From Sphagnum compactum (taxonomy: Eukaryota; Bryophyta; Sphagnopsida; Sphagnales), in the NCBI GenBank assembly GCA_965153455.1, contig OZ234494.1, positions 23,684,001-23,748,000 on the forward strand: DNA of 64,000 bases. The letters are read 5' to 3'. Each line of letters begins with the position of its first letter. Position 1 is the first letter of the stretch. The translations under genes and the position numbers were made by a program. The notes below the pieces were generated by a model. The model did not search any database. It had not been told where the DNA came from and was given only the letters and a program-made list of their open reading frames with translations. This document shows positions 12,471 to 24,890 of the stretch, piece by piece.

Positions 12471-12539
12471 TAACCGACCACAGTGAACCGGTACCCACTA
12501 GCACTAGGAAAATAGCCACAAAAGTCAACAAACAAGCTT

Positions 12540-15500
12540 GTTGCTAGGCTTTGCGAAATGCATTAGCTATGATGTGTGAAAGAGATGAGGAACTTTGACC
12601 AAGTGAAGCAACCTGCTAAAAATCGCTATGGCTTGCCTTGCTTAGACTCAAGAAATCCCATGTCAACAAGCTAGGAGTCAAGATTGGTAATATGGATTAT
12701 GTGACCCAACACCCACTAGTGCACAATCCATTAGAAATCTCTTATGACTTATGACTTGATTGTGGATGAACCACAAATGAGTTACCACCTTAATAACCTA
12801 TCTAAAACCTTCATATGTCCCTTCATAATACCTGGGTAAACTACCTTTGTAATTGGGAAAGTGTTGTAGATGAGTACATAAGGCACTTGGTGGCTATTAG
12901 GTGGGTACATACTAATGCTGGCCAGATAAACTTCAATATATTAATAAAGCATATTTTATAAAAAAATTCCACAAACGGATATGCATTGAAAAAATTGAAC
13001 AATTTATTTGTAATAATAAAATGGATAAAAGTGTAATTATATTTCAATGGATATGAATATGTTGACTGTTAAAATTCAAATAACTACGAATATGTATAAA
13101 TGTTCTACATATTCAAAATTTATAGGATCACAATTTTTTTCATTTGCATTAAAAATCACATTTTAAAAATGTAGTAACTTGCAATCGAATTGAACCCCAA
13201 TTTTCAAAAAGACTATGCCCATTGCAATGCAAGTTACTCGTCCCACCAACATCTAAACCCCACCCCAATTATTTCATACAAAAACACAATGGTTTACCAT
13301 TCTATCCAACTTTTCTACATCAATTTTTTCCAAGCTTTGAGTGAGGAAACCTATTACACAAACTTTGAAATGTTAAAACCCAAGAAAAAAAAAAGCAACA
13401 AAAGATTCATTGTTAAAAATAAAAAAATACATGTGCATTGCTAATTGCCAAATATTTTGATTTTTCAATCAACTCATAGTTGTCATCGATCAAAGACCCT
13501 TCAACTTTTAAGTAATTTTCATATTCTTATTTTGTATACAATTCACACACAAATCATCAAACCAATTTTTGACAACTATGATCATCACGTTTAAGTTTTC
13601 CATTTGTAAACGACATTGTTACAAAGTTGTCAATACTCCAACAAGACTAAACACCCTTTTTGTTTCAATTTCCAACTTTGGAATGCTAAAAAATTGTTTG
13701 GCTAAAAATGCCACATTTGGAAACTACCTTTTGTGGTTGTGCCACAAAATAAAAGGATCTTCACATGTAGTAAAAGGTATGGATAACCTCTTAACAAAGT
13801 TGATTCTTTAGTGACAAGTGTTCGAAAAAGACTCCTCAAAAAATGCTCCAACCCCAAACACATGTTACCTTCATCTTCAAGTTTATCATCATAACTAGTA
13901 GATTTGCATGATTCAATAGTAGGGTTTAGGGTTTCAAAACATAACATGAGAAGGGGAATCACAACTTTCAAATCATACTATGAAGCAAGTCAAATTGTAT
14001 TCTCATCCCATTAAATTTTTCACAACTCATAATGATTCAAATTGAGGATCTAACATTATATGGCAAACATGTTATGAACCTAGTCTAAATTTAAAAAAAA
14101 CAAAAATTGAAAAAAAGGTTTCAAAATTTCTTTTGGCATATTTTTTGGGAAGAGGAGAAGTTCTAAATCAAATGGGTCCATAACTTTTATCCCATTTAAA
14201 ACCTACAACATTTCAACCATTTCAAATTACAATTTGTTAGTTTATGTAATGGTAATAGTCAAACCGTTAAACAATGACCAATGATAATGGTTTAAGGTAA
14301 AAGTGACTATTTTTGTAATAGCCCACATTTGGGCCTTTAGAACTTTTTGTTGTGTAGTGATATTTTTCCCTTCCATAACAAGTGATGATGGCTTGTTTTA
14401 ATTCCAAGGTCTTTTTATTTTGGATACAAATCTAGTTTTAACAAAGGTTTTAAGTTTTCAAGGTGGCATTGCATGTTTAATGCAAGCCTTCTCCCATTTT
14501 TACCTATTGTTCCCAAATTTCTTTGTCCATGTAATTGTCTTCTATAAAGTAGACTATGCATCTTTCACACTAACTTGCATTAAGCCTTTAGAAAACTTGT
14601 CATTGTTAGTAACATATTGACACACCTTAAACATCACCTACCCAAAACATTTACCTTCATCAACCTTGATAAAAGTCAAAGGTTCAAATGATGAAACACA
14701 ATGCAGATTGCATGGTTGTCAAATTACGACCTTCATATTTCACAAATGCAATCACATGATGCATCAATCCAAACTTTGAAAGTAATCATTCAAGTTGAAT
14801 GGCCATACTTTTACCACTAGTTTCATGCACTTCAAATAAACCCATAGTAACACGCATGGGGGTCTAGGATTCATTTATAAAATTTATCACCAAAGCAAAA
14901 GTGTCCACACCACAGTTAAACATCCAAAGATCAGAACTATAGAAAATAGTGGGTGAAACTTTCAGTAAAAGCCACATGACAACTCTTTTGTCTTAAGTCT
15001 TATTTGTTATCGTTGATTATCATTTCATAGCTACAACTCCTCTTTGCATAGGGTCTTTGCCTAATTTTTGTTGATTGTTTGGTTTTGTTTTTCTTTGGGT
15101 TGTGTTTATTTGTGTTCTCATTTGCCTTGTACTTTTGATGGATAGGTTCCCATCCTGAATTTTATTTATAGGGTTTTCCTTCTTAGATAATGCCCTAACT
15201 GTTCCTATTGATTTGATAAAATATGCAAGTCATAAAATAGGTATGTCAATATTTTTAAACATCTAAAATAGGTAGGTAGCAAGTTGACTACCCTAGTACC
15301 TAGGCCGGCTTGGCAGCAAGGTGCTTAATAATGATATTTTTTGTCATTTACTTTCACCGGTAAAAATAATAATAATTTACAATTAGGCACAACTATACTG
15401 AATAATGAATGTATTGTGCTCAAAAGTTTCTTTCAGATTTTCACCATGCCCTGTTGGGTAAACTTCAGAATGTTTTGCAAATCCAAAATAATTAGTTAGT

Positions 15501-15780
15501 GCCTAACCAGCCTAAGTACTAGGGTATGTATTGTACATGTCACCAACACTGACTGATACCTTCACCTTCTTCACACTTCTTGCTTTATTTTCTGCTAACT
15601 TGACCTGCCTTCATCACATATCATCCACACCTTGAATGGGTTATATCAGGATAAAGTTGAAACAAGGTGCTCTGTCATGAGAATCTCTCTCATAAAATAA
15701 TAATGTTTTACATGAAATCTTTCAAGAAGATGTAAATGTAAATGTTTACAATACTATGAACTCAAATTAAATTTGGGTTG
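12540..15780. other. AT-rich intergenic DNA, no gene seen
   Basis: Long AT-rich stretch with only short, low-complexity ORFs. Many homopolymer runs and long conserved-looking A/T blocks suggest old transposon debris, but no domain could be recognised on either strand. Confidence 0.5.
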
Positions 15781-15782
15781 AG

Positions 15783-15846
15783 ACTTTGTTCACTTGGTAG
15801 AACTCTTGCTTCTCTCCTGGGATGCCGTCGGTTTGAATTTGCTGTG
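15783..15846 (+). repeat. tRNA-like / SINE-head-like segment
   Basis: The segment TTGTTCACTTGGTAGAAC resembles an RNA polymerase III A box in a tRNA D-arm context. About 35 bases later GGTTTGAATTT resembles a B box (consensus GGTTCGAATCC). Stems do not close into a good cloverleaf, so it is not a functional tRNA. It may be the head of a degenerate tRNA-derived SINE. It directly precedes the hairpin array. Confidence 0.3.
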
Positions 15847-15851
15847 GGATT

Positions 15852-16089
15852 GCAGAACATGCAGGGGAAAAAATCAAGTTTTTTTTTTGTTCTGCCCACA
15901 CATTGCAGAACATGCAGCGAAAAAATTAAGTTTTTTTGTTCTGCTCACACATTGCAGAACATGCAGGAAAAAATCATTTTTTTGGGTTCTACCCACACAT
16001 TGCAGAATGTGCAGGAAACAAAATAAGTTTTTTGTTCTGCTCACACGTTGCAGAACATGCAGGAAAAAAATTGAGTTTTTTTGTTCTGC
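15852..16089. repeat. Tandem array of five hairpin-forming units
   Basis: Five units start at 15852, 15905, 15954, 16002 and 16050 (periods 53, 49, 48 and 48). Each opens with GCAGAAC and closes with GTTCTGC or a slight variant, and has an A-run followed by a T-run inside. Each unit can therefore fold on itself: an outer 7-8 bp stem plus A:T pairing. Linkers between units are CYCACAC(A/G)TT. Translations of the array are meaningless. It lies about 600 bases beyond the stop codon of the minus-strand AGPase gene, so it could fall in its 3' region. Confidence 0.85.
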
Positions 16090-16691
16090 TCACACAACCG
16101 TGTGGCTCTGTCAGGGCATGAAAAGACAAACTCATGCAGAACCACACTGGGCACAAAAGACAAGCCCAGAAGGAGCTCATTAGGTTGTGCTTGGGATCTT
16201 GCTGTAGTGATCAAGTTTATGTCAATCCCTGTTTTCAACTTCCTTCTCTTGGGAACAGGGTTTGGTGGTTGGTGGTTTTCCCACCCTGCAGCCATGTTCT
16301 TTCCATTGACCCCTCACATTGTGTCATCCAAAATGGAAAGGGGTGAGAAAAAGGCAATGTAAAGCTCTATGATCAGTCTAGTTCCTTTGTCTTGTACACT
16401 GTATGGAACCATGACTCTCTCTCTCTGCGACAGAATCTCCAGACTCTACATCAACAACGTGAGCCCAAAGACTGCACTTTCCATGAACTGAAAAATAGCA
16501 CAAAAACAATGTCCTCTGCAAAACATTCACACCCAGGAGAAGAATAATGAACAAATATGTTTCAAAATAGGAGCCAGGCCATTCATCTCTGCTTGGAAGA
16601 AAAATGGTTGTGTCCTGAAAGGAAAAAAGCAATGCCAGAGAACATATACAACTTCTCTGAAAATCAATGGGACCTAAATCAACACCGGCTT
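16090..16691 (-). other. 3' flank of the AGPase gene
   Basis: Sequence immediately after the AGPase stop codon on the minus strand. It should contain the 3' UTR, but the polyadenylation site cannot be placed. No other gene is visible. Confidence 0.4.
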
Positions 16692-19600
16692 CTAAATCAC
16701 AGTTCCAGATTTGATGATACTATTCTTGCAAATAACAGTAACACCTGTTCTGATGTAGAATCCCTCCTCTGGTCTTGCTGCCTCTTGCACATTCTGGGTA
16801 AGAAAATCACCCCAAATGTTGTGTTCAACAACCTCCAGAGTCCACTAGAAAAGTATAGAAACCTACCTTGTTTCTCGCTATTTCAAATTCCTTACATGGA
16901 CAAAAAAATTTGAGAAATGAAGGACAACAAAACACAAAGTTGAATGTAGAGAAAAACATACATCAACATTCAAAATCAAAACATCATCGCCAACTCTCGC
17001 ATTTTTGTCAACTATGCAATTGCTGTCCACCATGCGCACACACATCCGCCCACATCCAACATGACCCAATGCTAAAAACAGTCCCACATGTTAATGCCCT
17101 TCTATACTGAAACAAAAACATTACTAGCCTGTTTCAGATTAAACTTACTGCCGAGAAAATTTCTAGTCTTGGTGATGCCAAGTCGCTTTTACCAAAATTT
17201 CACGAAATTCACCAACACAAGGATGCACAAAAAGCATACCTGATCTTGGAGTTCCTTCCAATTCCCATTGGCACCTTCCCTTCTGCAAGGAGAGTGGCAA
17301 TCTCCGCGTCCGTTTCATAATAGTCGGCCCCCATCATCATTGTATCCTAGAAAAACTATACGATTAGCTCAGATCATCCAACACAATCAGCAAAGTTTTT
17401 CAGGGTATCTTCTAAAACATGCAACTATGGAAATGTCACGAGTTCAAGCTCCATTGTTTTTCTCTGGAAGATCATATGGATCCAGAAATTACTATGTTCC
17501 CCATATGAAAGCTTTTGTCCAGAATGCATGTGTCCTTGACACTGCATAATACTGAGAGCTTCGTTATTGGATATGTGTGTGCACAATACAGGACTGATAT
17601 GAGCAGTCCAAAACCCCCAAACTTGAGGACTGAAGGCATTTTCACCCTATAGACAGTACACACCTTCAATGTGGAACCATCCTCAATTCGAGACCGAATT
17701 CCAACAATTGAATGTTCCACGCTGCAACTCCTCAGAAAGCAACCATGGGAAATGATTGAGTCTCTCACCTGAAGTCCAGCACCCAATATTTTTTGGCTTT
17801 CTCAAAACCTATCAATATTACTTCCCAAGAAAGTAAAGCTAAGAGAAGACAAGTACAGTGAAGAAAAATGCCTTACAAAATAAATACCTGGCATTTTTCT
17901 ATTTTTGTAGGGGGTAATAATCGAGGGGATGTGAAGATCGGCTTTCTGGCATCATAAAAACTGAAGTTGGCAGGCTGCCAATCCAATACAGAAAACTTCA
18001 TGAGTATTGAACGACGTGCTAATATGCAGCCAAACTACCAGGGAGCACAAAATTGATGAACTCAATAGAATGGAGTACCTGTGCTGTAAGAGCCAAATTG
18101 GCATCAAAGAAGGATTTGATTGTCCCGATATCTTCCCAATAGTCATCAAACAAATAAGCCTGCATGCATGCAGTGTCAGGATTTTAACAGCAGAGATGTG
18201 CACAAATTCAGTTTCCTGTCTCCTTGACATTTGGCAGTTCACTTACTTCTCATGCTGTACATGGACAACTCACAACAAAATGAAGCAAGAGACAAGAATT
18301 CATTTGGTTGCTAGAGCATTATCTTTGTCTCATACCTGCATGTTCAATTCTTTGGCTGCTTCAGGAATTATCTCAGAACCGAAGTCATTGGCTGTAGGGT
18401 AGCGCCATCTGTGTTAGCAAGATAACAACAATTAATCAAGATACCCATCCAGTCCTCTTCTCTCTTTGTACTTCTCTAACCAAGATTACAGTTAGCATGA
18501 AGGTTCATAGAACTGTGTGCATAGCAGGAACAACAGGGATCATGGTTTTGAACTTCCATAAATTATTCATGTCCTCCATGACAATTACATTACCTAGATC
18601 CAGTAAACAACAAGAGCAACAAACTATATGAGGAACACATAAGTGCAATATCTGCAGTAAGAAAGATGCATGGGAAGTAGGATACCTCAGTAACTTAATG
18701 AGGACATCTTTTTTGAAGACGTAAATACCCATGGATGCAATGTAAGGCTTCATCACTGCCTCCTCTGCTGACAAGCCTAACACCGTAGTGTCCACTTGCT
18801 GTCCCCAACCCCCAAATATCATGTTTGAAAGTCCAACACCATGATAAAGCCTCAGATCTACAGCTCAATTTCTTGAACCATGAATGAGCAAAAGAAAGAC
18901 ACCCATACCATCGCCTGCAATTCAGCTCCTTTGGGCTTCTCCTTGAAGTATAGTACTCGACCATCCTTATCAATTTTCATCAATCCATAGTCTGATGCAC
19001 GGCTGCCAATCAGTTCATAGGCATCCTGTCATTTGCTTGATGATGGTACTCAGCAATTGCGATAAAATAGAGCTGCTGGGCTATGTGCTGCAGGGGGCCA
19101 GCTGTGAACCATCAAATGGATAAAATGATGAAGTCACAGGGAGCATGAAGTATGAGAACACTCATCTAGTTTTCTCTTCATCTTCTTAGTTTTCCTCTTC
19201 AGGACTAGAATGGAAGCATTGCTAAGTGGGTGAAGGAACAACACCTATCATCCATGCCCACACATGAAATTGTTACATCGGCACCACTGTCCTTGTGCTT
19301 CTGCACAGACCCAAGTGAGCTCAATGACACCTGATTCCTATTGCTGCATATTGGTTCCTGGTAATAGCTACAAGAAATTGTACATATAGATGATGTCTAC
19401 ATCTAGTACAATCTAGCATATAAAATCATAACAAGCTTTATATCAGCAGGTTCTGACTGCTCTGATAGTTCAGCAACACAAGGTAGATTTCTCAACAGAA
19501 ATAGAGTGAAGGAGATATTAGAGGATTTTGGGAGACCTGCACAAAGTCCATATAGTCCATACGATAGAGATGATCCCCAGATAAAATCAGCACATTCTCC

Positions 19601-21344
19601 ACATCCTGATTTTTAGCATCCTGAGATGACAATGTTGAGGCTAAGTGAAGCTTTCTCAAATCCAAGCCTACAGACTCTGTAATCAAAGGGCTGAATTGTC
19701 AAATCGCAAAGAGCACAAAATTGAAGAAGCTAAACAATGGATACACATCTTAAGTGAAGTGAACAGGGCTTGCACCTCAAACAACCACAGGTATTGCCTC
19801 ACTGCGTCTGCAGTTCCCTGGAACCACTCGTTACCACCTTCTCCAGGTGTCTGGGTGGCTGCCAACACCTGTGAAAGACACCAATGCCAGAGAATCCAGA
19901 ATTGACAGACACCTCTGAAACTGTTTGGATGATGAAAGACTTATCTTTCCCGAAAATCAGATCCTATGAGCCTTGAACTTGATCAAAAATTAAGAATGAG
20001 GGTACTGAACCTCAATGGTCCTCTGTGTCAATGTCCTTTCTTCTTATGCTTTCCATTTCAAAATGCAAAATGTCCATACCTCAACAAAACCATCGCGTAA
20101 GTTGACGCCATTTCCAAAGCTGTATGTACGAGCAAGGTGACGATTGAGGGAAGTTGAGTTGAATTGGGTAAGAATGAACACTTTGTTAATACCACTGTTG
20201 ATACAATTGCTCATTGGCACATCGATCAGCCTATATGCCCCACCGATTGGCACCTTCTCACACAAGTCATGCAAGCATGAGTGTCATGATTAATTTGTTT
20301 TCTTCATATGAAGTACCTCACAAACACCCCCCCTTTTGTCCCCCCTAGCTGGAAGAGCAACAGATTGGGACATGGATGTGCATAAGTGTGCTTGCTACTG
20401 ATCAGAACATGCATCCACATGCATTTCAGAAAGAATTGTGAAGGACTCTGGAAATTCATTGGCACCAAAAATGATCAATTGAGACAAACACACACAACAT
20501 AGATTTGGTAAAGACGGTGGCGCTTCAAAACACAACAGCAAGATGCAGATTCTTACTGCAGGTTTAGCCCGTCTCTTCGTGAGAGGAAAGAGTCGGGTCC
20601 CAGCACCACCACCCAAAATGATGGAAACTACTTTCCTTGGATCTGCCCTACGATTTTGCATTGCTGGGGCCTACATCATGAGCCCAAATCTCAGTGCAAC
20701 GAGCTTTATGAAGACCATATTTTCACTGAACAAATTAGCATGAAGGCTTCAAACTCATGACATACAATCTATTCTCAATCCACAAAGAGGTAATCACAGG
20801 AAGACGTTTCAATGCTTTCATTGAACGCACAAATCATGGTGGCGGATTAGACATTGGCAATTGCACAGGATGCAAAGGTCTCACATTTGCAAATTCAAAG
20901 CAATTTGCAAAAGACCCACCAGGATTGCTGCATTCATGACCCATTTCGGAAAGATATATTCTGCCACAATTCCAGATCTTGAGCTCTTGAGAAAGACATA
21001 AAAGATTAGCCAGACAGGAGAGCAACAACGCAGAGGTATATACTCCAGGACAAACATCAAGACCTTGAATTGGGTGTTGTATTGAGATTTTCACTAACCA
21101 AAGTCTGGCTGGAGATTTCAGCAAGCAATGATGATGATGTGACAATGAGGGATCTCTTGGAGCTTTTGGAAACTGCGTGTGCAGTCGATAGCCATTGTTG
21201 AGCTCCCTGAAGAGACCCCGTGACAGAGACTCTTTTCCCATAGAAGAAGACAGAGCGCCCCAATGGCTGTCGTCCATATATTAAGCTTTTCCTTGCTCCT
21301 GACACGGAACTACAACTCGTTGAGACACACGTCGATGCTGCCAT
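16692..21344 (-). CDS. APL: ADP-glucose pyrophosphorylase large subunit, plastidial
   Basis: Subunit of the plastid enzyme making ADP-glucose from glucose-1-phosphate and ATP for starch synthesis. Fifteen minus-strand exons fit, 5' to 3': 21344-21099, 20670-20557, 20253-20080, 19868-19776, 19620-19537, 19300-19245, 19002-18909, 18798-18686, 18408-18336, 18159-18079, 17974-17888, 17768-17664, 17346-17240, 17022-16962, 16793-16692 (529 residues, frame intact). Residues 1-80 are Ser/Arg-rich, a plastid transit peptide. [12 protein letters not shown] starts at about 102 and [10 protein letters not shown] at about 223; [12 protein letters not shown], the [13 protein letters not shown] block, a left-handed beta-helix and a GFYIRTG C-terminus follow. 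[20 protein letters not shown] marks the large rather than small subunit. The exon 1 donor (GTTAGT) and exon 2 acceptor are the least certain junctions. Confidence 0.95.
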
Positions 21345-21838
21345 CTCTACCTCTCTCTCTCTCCCCCTCGTTCCACACCTCGCCCGAAAACAGTTCCCCT
21401 TAATTCTTAGGTATTTTCCTCTCAGATGCCCTTGAGATCTCTTCCTTCCACGAGCTAAAATTCCCGTCTTGACAAAAGAAAAAACCCTCCAACCCGTTCC
21501 ACTTCCGCGTCCTCACAACACACTGGAAAGAATTGCCAGAGTGAGAGATTTAAAAGGAGAAGAAGCTCCAAATGTATATATAAGTACCAGAAGCACCGAC
21601 TAATACTGATCTTACTCACAAAAACAACGAGAATCAAAGTCGAGAGAATTCCCAGATGAGTACATGCAAGGATCGTTGTTGTTGTTGTTTGCGATAAATG
21701 GGAGACGTGAGGGAGTCTAGTCCCATACTTAAGAAGAAGTAACTAGCACACTGCAAGTAAGTAGCCTCCCTCAAGTGGCCGTATAATAAAGCTGCTTCAT
21801 GTCGTTGTCGTCTGCTGCTGTTATGGTGTGATTCCTTA
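21345..21838 (-). promoter_or_regulatory. Leader and promoter region of the AGPase gene
   Basis: A CT dinucleotide tract (21345-21367 on the plus strand) sits directly before the AGPase start, so the transcript leader reads as a GA-rich tract running into the ATG. Beyond this the sequence is of mixed composition with no other gene. The MITE that starts at 21842 caps this upstream region about 0.5 kb from the ATG. Confidence 0.45.
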
Positions 21839-21841
21839 TTA

Positions 21842-22197
21842 GCGTCTTCAGCGATGCTCAGTATGTGACTGCAAAAATATTTTTCACATCCAAGTTTAGT
21901 TATTTACTTTTTTTAACTCCACCCATAAAACTGAAACGGGCACAGCAAAATAGGTGTGTGGGACAACTACTAATAGCAAACCACCTGGACCAATCATTAT
22001 GATGGGCTAATCGGAAACATTGAGCAACAAGATCATATTACACTCTTTTCTGCATCTTCACAGTGTTCCTTGCTGAACCTGTACGAGCAATTATGCTGAG
22101 CCAAAACTAGTTTCCTGAGCCAAACCGGGATATTTTGACTTTTCTTCATCCAATTTTACTGTGCAGGATCATATACCAAGCACTGCTGGAGATGCTC
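21842..22197. mobile_element. MITE copy 1, Tourist/PIF-Harbinger-like
   Basis: A 356-bp segment with a clear homologue of identical length at 56855-57210. Shared blocks include ACTACTAATAGCAAACCAC, GGACCAATCATT, CCTGAGCCAAACC and TTCTTCATCCAATTTTA. The ends form imperfect terminal inverted repeats (3' end reverse-complements to GAGCATCTCCAGCAGTGC; 5' end GCGTCTTCAGC). TTA flanks both sides (21839-21841 and 22198-22200), the target duplication typical of PIF/Harbinger elements. There is no coding capacity, so it is non-autonomous. It lies about 0.5 kb upstream of the AGPase start. Confidence 0.78.
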
Positions 22198-22200
22198 TTA

Positions 22201-24035
22201 GATCCAAAATTTTGTGTGGATGTGAGAGATCAAAAAGGAAGGAAAGGGTGTGTGTGGGGGGCCCATCTTTCATCTTACCGCCCACACGACCCTGTAATCG
22301 TCATTGCTTAAGTACTGTACCTCGCACAATCATGTGATGTCTTGGCTTCGCAAGTAGCACAAATGGTGTACTCTGATCGTCCTCGTTTAATAAGTGAGGA
22401 TTGTTTACGTTGCACAATCATCGATGGCTTCACAAGCAGCGCAAATGGTGTATGGATTGGGGTAAGGAGATTCCTATAGGAGAACTGCGATTGGTAGATC
22501 AGCTTTTGCCTACAGCTTTCTGCTTCAGTTGGTCAAAATTGCTGTAATACAAAATTTAGCCTCGGGAAGTTGGGAGAATAAGAAAATAGTAAGAAAATTG
22601 AGGGATGCAGTAAGCCGCCTCGTCGGCACCTACACTTATTCCTTCACCTTCTTGAGTGAGGCCGTTTGGTTAAATTTGGACTCAAGTCACTCTGAATTAC
22701 CTAGTCTTAGTACCACATATTCACCATGGTTAGAAGCAACCTTCAAAAACAAATTTGGGGTTTTTCCCAGTGTTTTGAGAGCCGGCCAGTAAGCAGGGTA
22801 AAAACTGGGGTACACGTTCTTCTGACGTTCTTCTGACCTGGTCCCCAGTTGACACTCTTTTGATGGAACTGGCACAAGAATCAAACTGTGGAACTAGTCT
22901 TTTGCTAGATTTTAAATTCAAACCAGAATAGTGCAAAAAACATTTTGAATTTTTTTTAATGACTTTAGATTAAAAAGTTGATTTTTTAAAAAGTTAATAA
23001 GTACGCTGAACTCTATATTAAACATTTTTTAATTAGTTGTTGAATTTTTTACTCATACACCGGGTAACATCGGGGAGTGTATAATGTCTATATGAAATTG
23101 GGCCTGGTTTTTGGTTCATCAAAATTGAGCCTGATAATTCTTGAATTTGAAAAAAGATGTGCTAAAATCGCAATCAAAAAGTTTAGAACTTGGAAGAATT
23201 AGGCTCAAACCTCTCTCAAAGAACCTTCGAATAAGTTTTATAATCTCAAAATGAAGACCAAAGATTCTCTTAAAAAAGAAGGATTGCATAACATTGGGAT
23301 TTGCCATGGTACAAATCTAGGTGTTGGATCACCCAAGACCCTTGAACTAGATATGGAACACCAAACATATCAAGCTTGTGCAAAGGCCTAGCCCATTCAT
23401 GTTCATCCAATAACAATTTAATATCCATGACAAATCTTGAAAGTTTTGGATATTCACAAGAAAACGACTTTTAAGCCCAAAAAAATGTTACGAAAGCCTA
23501 CATGTACTTGTATTTAAATATAGGTGTTAACACACATACAGTTTACAGATTGCCCCAGTTGACCCGTGTACAATTATCCATAACTATCTAGCTTTGGGTC
23601 ATTCACAAGTTTGTATGTTGTATTTTTGTCATTAAATATATATCCTATATGGTTTCATCCTTACTTATTTGGGGGTATTTTATCCCTCTCTTTGGTTTTG
23701 GTTATTGAGCTTTTGGCTTAGGTTAACCCTATGTCTAAGATCCTTAGGTGTAGTCCTAGTCTAAAAAGCTCAACCCAAACCTACCTATTCAAGAGACTCG
23801 GTCCAAGATGCTAGGGTTGATATGGCCCATGACTTTATGAAACAAACCTAAACTAGCCCAATCCCATTGTCCAAGAAACTCAAGCCCAATCACAAGAGGC
23901 TCTAACACATTTATTAGAACAGCCCGGCCCAAGATGAGAGCCCCAACCTGAGATAGCCTCTTAGAGGGAACCCATGGCTTAACTCAAGAGGCTCAGTATG
24001 GCCCATCCCCCTCTGTAAGAGGCCCGAGTCAATAG
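22201..24035. other. Intergenic DNA, no gene seen
   Basis: No recognisable protein or RNA. A near-perfect short duplication (ACGTTCTTCTGAC, near 22817 and 22829) is the only local structure noted. It probably is decayed transposon sequence. Confidence 0.45.
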
Positions 24036-24285
24036 AGTTATCCGTAAAGTCACCCTCTCTCCACCTTGTCTTTGGGGACGCTTTACATCCCTAAACCCCT
24101 CTTTCAGTTGTATCCGCAAAGTACGGAAATTTTATTAAATCTCAAGATGAAATGCACAATGTTCGAGAGTAGTTATAGGAGTTGTACACGTAGGAGCAGT
24201 GAAAATATATGTAGCAGCAGTGAAGGCGCTTAGGAAAAAGGAAAGACAAGATGAAACTAAGTTTATCGCAAAAGTGGATGGTTTT
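24036..24285. repeat. Dispersed repeat, copy 1 of 2
   Basis: It matches 33393-33613. Shared blocks are ATCCG near the start, GGAAATTTTATTAAAT, GGAGCAGTGAAAATATATGT, GGCGCT(T/C)AGGAAAAAGGAAAG and AAAAGTGG. The similarity is patchy in the first 80 bases and strong after that. The element type cannot be told from two copies; no terminal repeats or coding sequence were found. Confidence 0.7.
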
Positions 24286-24890
24286 CTGGGTTTCACCCCC
24301 CTTGAATGTACTTTTTTGCAGATTTATTCTTAATCTTACCCGGTTTATGACCAAACTCAGGGTTCTGGTGATGTGTTTTCCTTACTTTACGGAAATTCTA
24401 ATGTGTCCTCATGTCACAGAAATTCAAAGTCAAGAGTCTTCAACTTGTGATGACCCAAGGCTAGATATTCATAGATAACTTGGAAAAGGACTGGTCCAAT
24501 TCCAAGTTCAAGAATCCAAACCCAACTCCAAACCACTTATGTTTTTATAACCTCTTGGGCCTGAGTCCAAGAGACATAACTTGGTCTGTTCTTGTATGTA
24601 AAAAGCACAAACCCAAGGCTAGTGTGACCCAACACCCATGAACACACCACCCTTCTTTTGCCTTTTTGAGGGCATCCAGTTTGATGAACCCCAATTTCAG
24701 AACCCAATGAAAAAAAGTGTCCTTGTCCATGCACCATCCATCCATGGTGGTGCATTCTTGGGAGCAGGTTCCAGTACATGTAAAAACTAAAGACCCCTGT
24801 CTCAGGCCCAAGTCGAAGAGGGCCGAGCCAGTCCATTATAATATATAGTAAAGGACGTCGTGAAGCTTCCCCTTAATCCGTCCCATCATC
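24286..24890. other. Spacer between two repeats
   Basis: No gene recognised. Two overlapping minus-strand ORFs occur here but have no family features. Confidence 0.4.

Noticed and set aside
12256-12531. Minus-strand ORF with repeated DENSAVTK peptide
   Set aside because: It translates the two-copy duplication; there is no independent protein feature.
15852-16089. CRISPR-like regular repeats
   Set aside because: This is plant nuclear DNA, units are self-complementary along their length and there are no unique spacers of equal size.
15778-16183. Several plus-strand ORFs with repeated FFC-HTLQNMQ-like peptides
   Set aside because: They are translations of the hairpin array in different frames. 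All frames stay open because the unit lacks stops; no frame is preferred.
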